Shown here one piece after another: positions 16,104-17,495 of a stretch of DNA of 17,495 nt. Source of the stretch: Chloromonas sp. AAM2 (taxonomy: Eukaryota > Chlorophyta > Chlorophyceae > Chlamydomonadales > Chlamydomonadaceae); NCBI GenBank assembly GCA_004335635.1, contig QAXH01004271.1, positions 11,124 to 28,618 of the forward strand, given 5' to 3'. Under the pieces are notes generated by a model. That model was not told the origin of the DNA and ran no database searches. It saw nothing but the letters and a program-made list of their open reading frames with translations. A program made the translations under genes and the position numbers. Within the stretch, counting starts at the first letter, position 1; each line of letters opens with the position of its first letter.

Positions 16104-17005
16104 AGTATATGTGTATATGTATATGTATTTACATCAGGGAAGCCGTCAGAGGACACGGAACGGGATGGGCACCGCCCTGGCCTACCCTGAGCAAGAAAGC
16201 AAAACGAACGCAGGCAAGGCAGGTCAACTGAAGGCAAAAGAGGATGGAGCTGCCTAAGGTCAAAGACCAGGGAAAGGGAAAGGGAAGCATAGTCGGTCAC
16301 GTCTAGGAAGAGGCAGCCAGGCTGCAACAGGGCGGAACGTCAAAGGTCTGGGACAGCCAAACTGCAACAGGGGCTGAAGAGCAGGGCCTGGCATCTAGGC
16401 TGCAGGGTCAGGCTGACGAAGAACCAGACGCCCATCTCGCAGGCAAAGCAAGCAATGGTCCTGGCCCAAGGCTCGCCAGGCTGCAGGCGGGCTGCTGGCA
16501 TGGGCAGTCACGAACTTCGCTAGGTTGTCCCAGAAGCGTGCGGCGGCCGCATTGCTGACACGCGTGACGAAGTCAGAGATAGCGCCTGCCGTAGTTCATG
16601 GCATCGAGCAGACGAGAGGCCACACGGGAGGCAGAACACCAGCAGGCGCAGCACCTAGCAGCCCCGGCGAGGCTTGGGACGGGCTGAACCTAAGGCAGGC
16701 CTGAAGCTGGTCCCTGACGGCCACTGCTACTGGGCACGACCAGAAAGAGTGCTGGCTGTCGGCAGGTTGTAGCTGGACTGAGGCTGAAAGCACCAAACAG
16801 TTTCCTTCAGCCGCTTGTCCCATGTGGCTGCTAACAAACGCTGCTGGGACTGTCGTGTGGTGGCTGGCAGAACTCGTGGGCAGCATGCAGTTGCCGTGCG
16901 GACGCAGCATTGGTGCAGGGCAGTGCGGGCTTGCACAGTGTTCTGTGTGAGCAAGGCAATGTAGATGCGGACTGCGACGGACGCTGCTGCGGGGTGCACA
17001 GGCAG
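16104..17005 (-). mobile_element. LINE retrotransposon 3' fragment, ORF decayed
   Basis: Read on the minus strand from about 17000, a 5'-truncated LINE ORF tail is visible in pieces. These are a segment with LLAATWDKRLKETVW, the zf-RVT-like HSFWSCPVAVAVRDQL, PAGVLPPVW, RLLDAMNYGRRYL in a shifted frame, and AAAARFWDNLAKFVTAH, ending at TAG 16395-16397. At least two frameshifts and an in-frame TGA at 16596-16598 show that it is dead. About 270 bases of 3' UTR-like sequence follow, ending in an ATACAT-type microsatellite at about 16105-16131, a usual 3' terminus for non-LTR elements. Order and motifs are those of the C-terminal zinc-finger and tail region of algal LINE polyproteins. The right boundary is approximate. 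Confidence 0.65.
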
Positions 17006-17029
17006 GAGTGGGAGGGTGGAGAGTGCAGC

Positions 17030-17495
17030 CGGCTGCGGCCAGCCCTAAGGAAGATGGCGTTGATGTGCTACACGAACTGGTGGCTGCCCTGCCCCGAGGC
17101 ATCCATCTGCACCGCATGCATGTCTGGCTGTGCATCCCGCCCTGTCCTGCTGTGCATGTGGCGGTTTGGCGTGTTGTCTGTCTGGCTGCAGTTGCAGCCA
17201 TGAACGTTGGCCGTGCGGCTATGTGCACTTTGCTCGGTCCGGGATTCAATCTGGTGATGGCATGCGCCAGCTGACTTTACAGGAGGCCTGGGGCCTACCT
17301 GCTGCTGAGCCGGTTGTTCAACCTGTCCGCCCGGATGTTTACGGTGGCAGGGTGGCAGTGGCTAACTTTTGGACTCGTTTGGATGACTTTGTGACTGGCT
17401 TGCCTGGCTGTGAACGTCTCTGGAAGGACTCTACTGGCATTCCTCCTGACCATGCGTTCATCTGCGCCGTTCGAGACTCGCCTGGCCGATTCCGG
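17030..17495 (+). mobile_element. Second LINE ORF tail, opposite strand, runs off the window
   Basis: A plus-strand frame (stop at 17272-17274) reads LVAALPRGIHLHRMHVWLCI, then VHVAVWRVVCLAAVAAMNVG, the same tail block as in the minus-strand copy but better preserved. After a frameshift around 17235-17255 another frame continues QLTLQEAWGLPAAEP, then VANFWTRLDDFVTGLPG and IPPDHAFICAVRD, open to the last base. The paired motif (FW-x3-L-x-DFV, then P-DH-F) is the counterpart of FWDNLAKFV in the other fragment. The upstream zinc-finger part is missing, so this copy is 5'-truncated near 17030. Its 3' end lies outside the window. Confidence 0.6.

Overview
The window looks like nuclear DNA of a chlorophycean green alga, most likely Chlamydomonadales and possibly Haematococcus-like. 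This is inferred from many short exons with GTGAGN/GTGCGY donors, intron-dense genes with very long Ala/Gln/Pro-rich exons, degenerate LINE tails, and a cell-wall-type prolyl 4-hydroxylase fused to a ShKT domain. There is no bacterial gene organisation, tRNA, rRNA or CRISPR array.

Two spliced genes diverge from an upstream gap of about 330 bp (10678-11005). Leftwards on the minus strand (10677 to 1309) runs a large gene for a protein of roughly 1,800 residues made mostly of heptad coiled coil. I reconstruct it as 11 exons: 10417-10677, 10243-10329, 9884-10102, 9447-9671, 8293-8430, 6745-7388, 6175-6471, 5770-5964, 4135-5369, 2731-3681 and 1309-2446. All junction phases agree except the one between exons 5 and 6. 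Rightwards on the plus strand (11006 to 15697) runs an 11-exon gene for a secreted prolyl 4-hydroxylase, about 354 residues, with the complete iron/2-oxoglutarate residue set and a C-terminal six-cysteine ShKT module. Every phase closes in that model.

The introns hold mobile and repetitive DNA. A 514-bp MITE-like element with 23-bp perfect inverted repeats (8883-9396) lies in intron 4 of the coiled-coil gene. An eroded second copy (7393 to about 7500) abuts exon 6 and appears to supply its splice acceptor tract. Next to it is a degenerate minisatellite ending in two 54-bp units (7525-7894). P4H introns carry a 42-bp duplication, a GGCAGT/GGCGGT microsatellite and a degenerate CCAATGTCA repeat.

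The right end (16104-17495) is retrotransposon debris: two head-to-head LINE ORF tails. The minus-strand one is frameshifted and ends in an ATACAT-type microsatellite; the plus-strand one runs off the window. The left end (1-1308) and 15698-16103 hold no convincing gene.

The two main genes are not obviously related in function beyond possibly sharing a divergent promoter. Exon calls rest on splice consensus, reading phase and recognised motifs, without transcript data.
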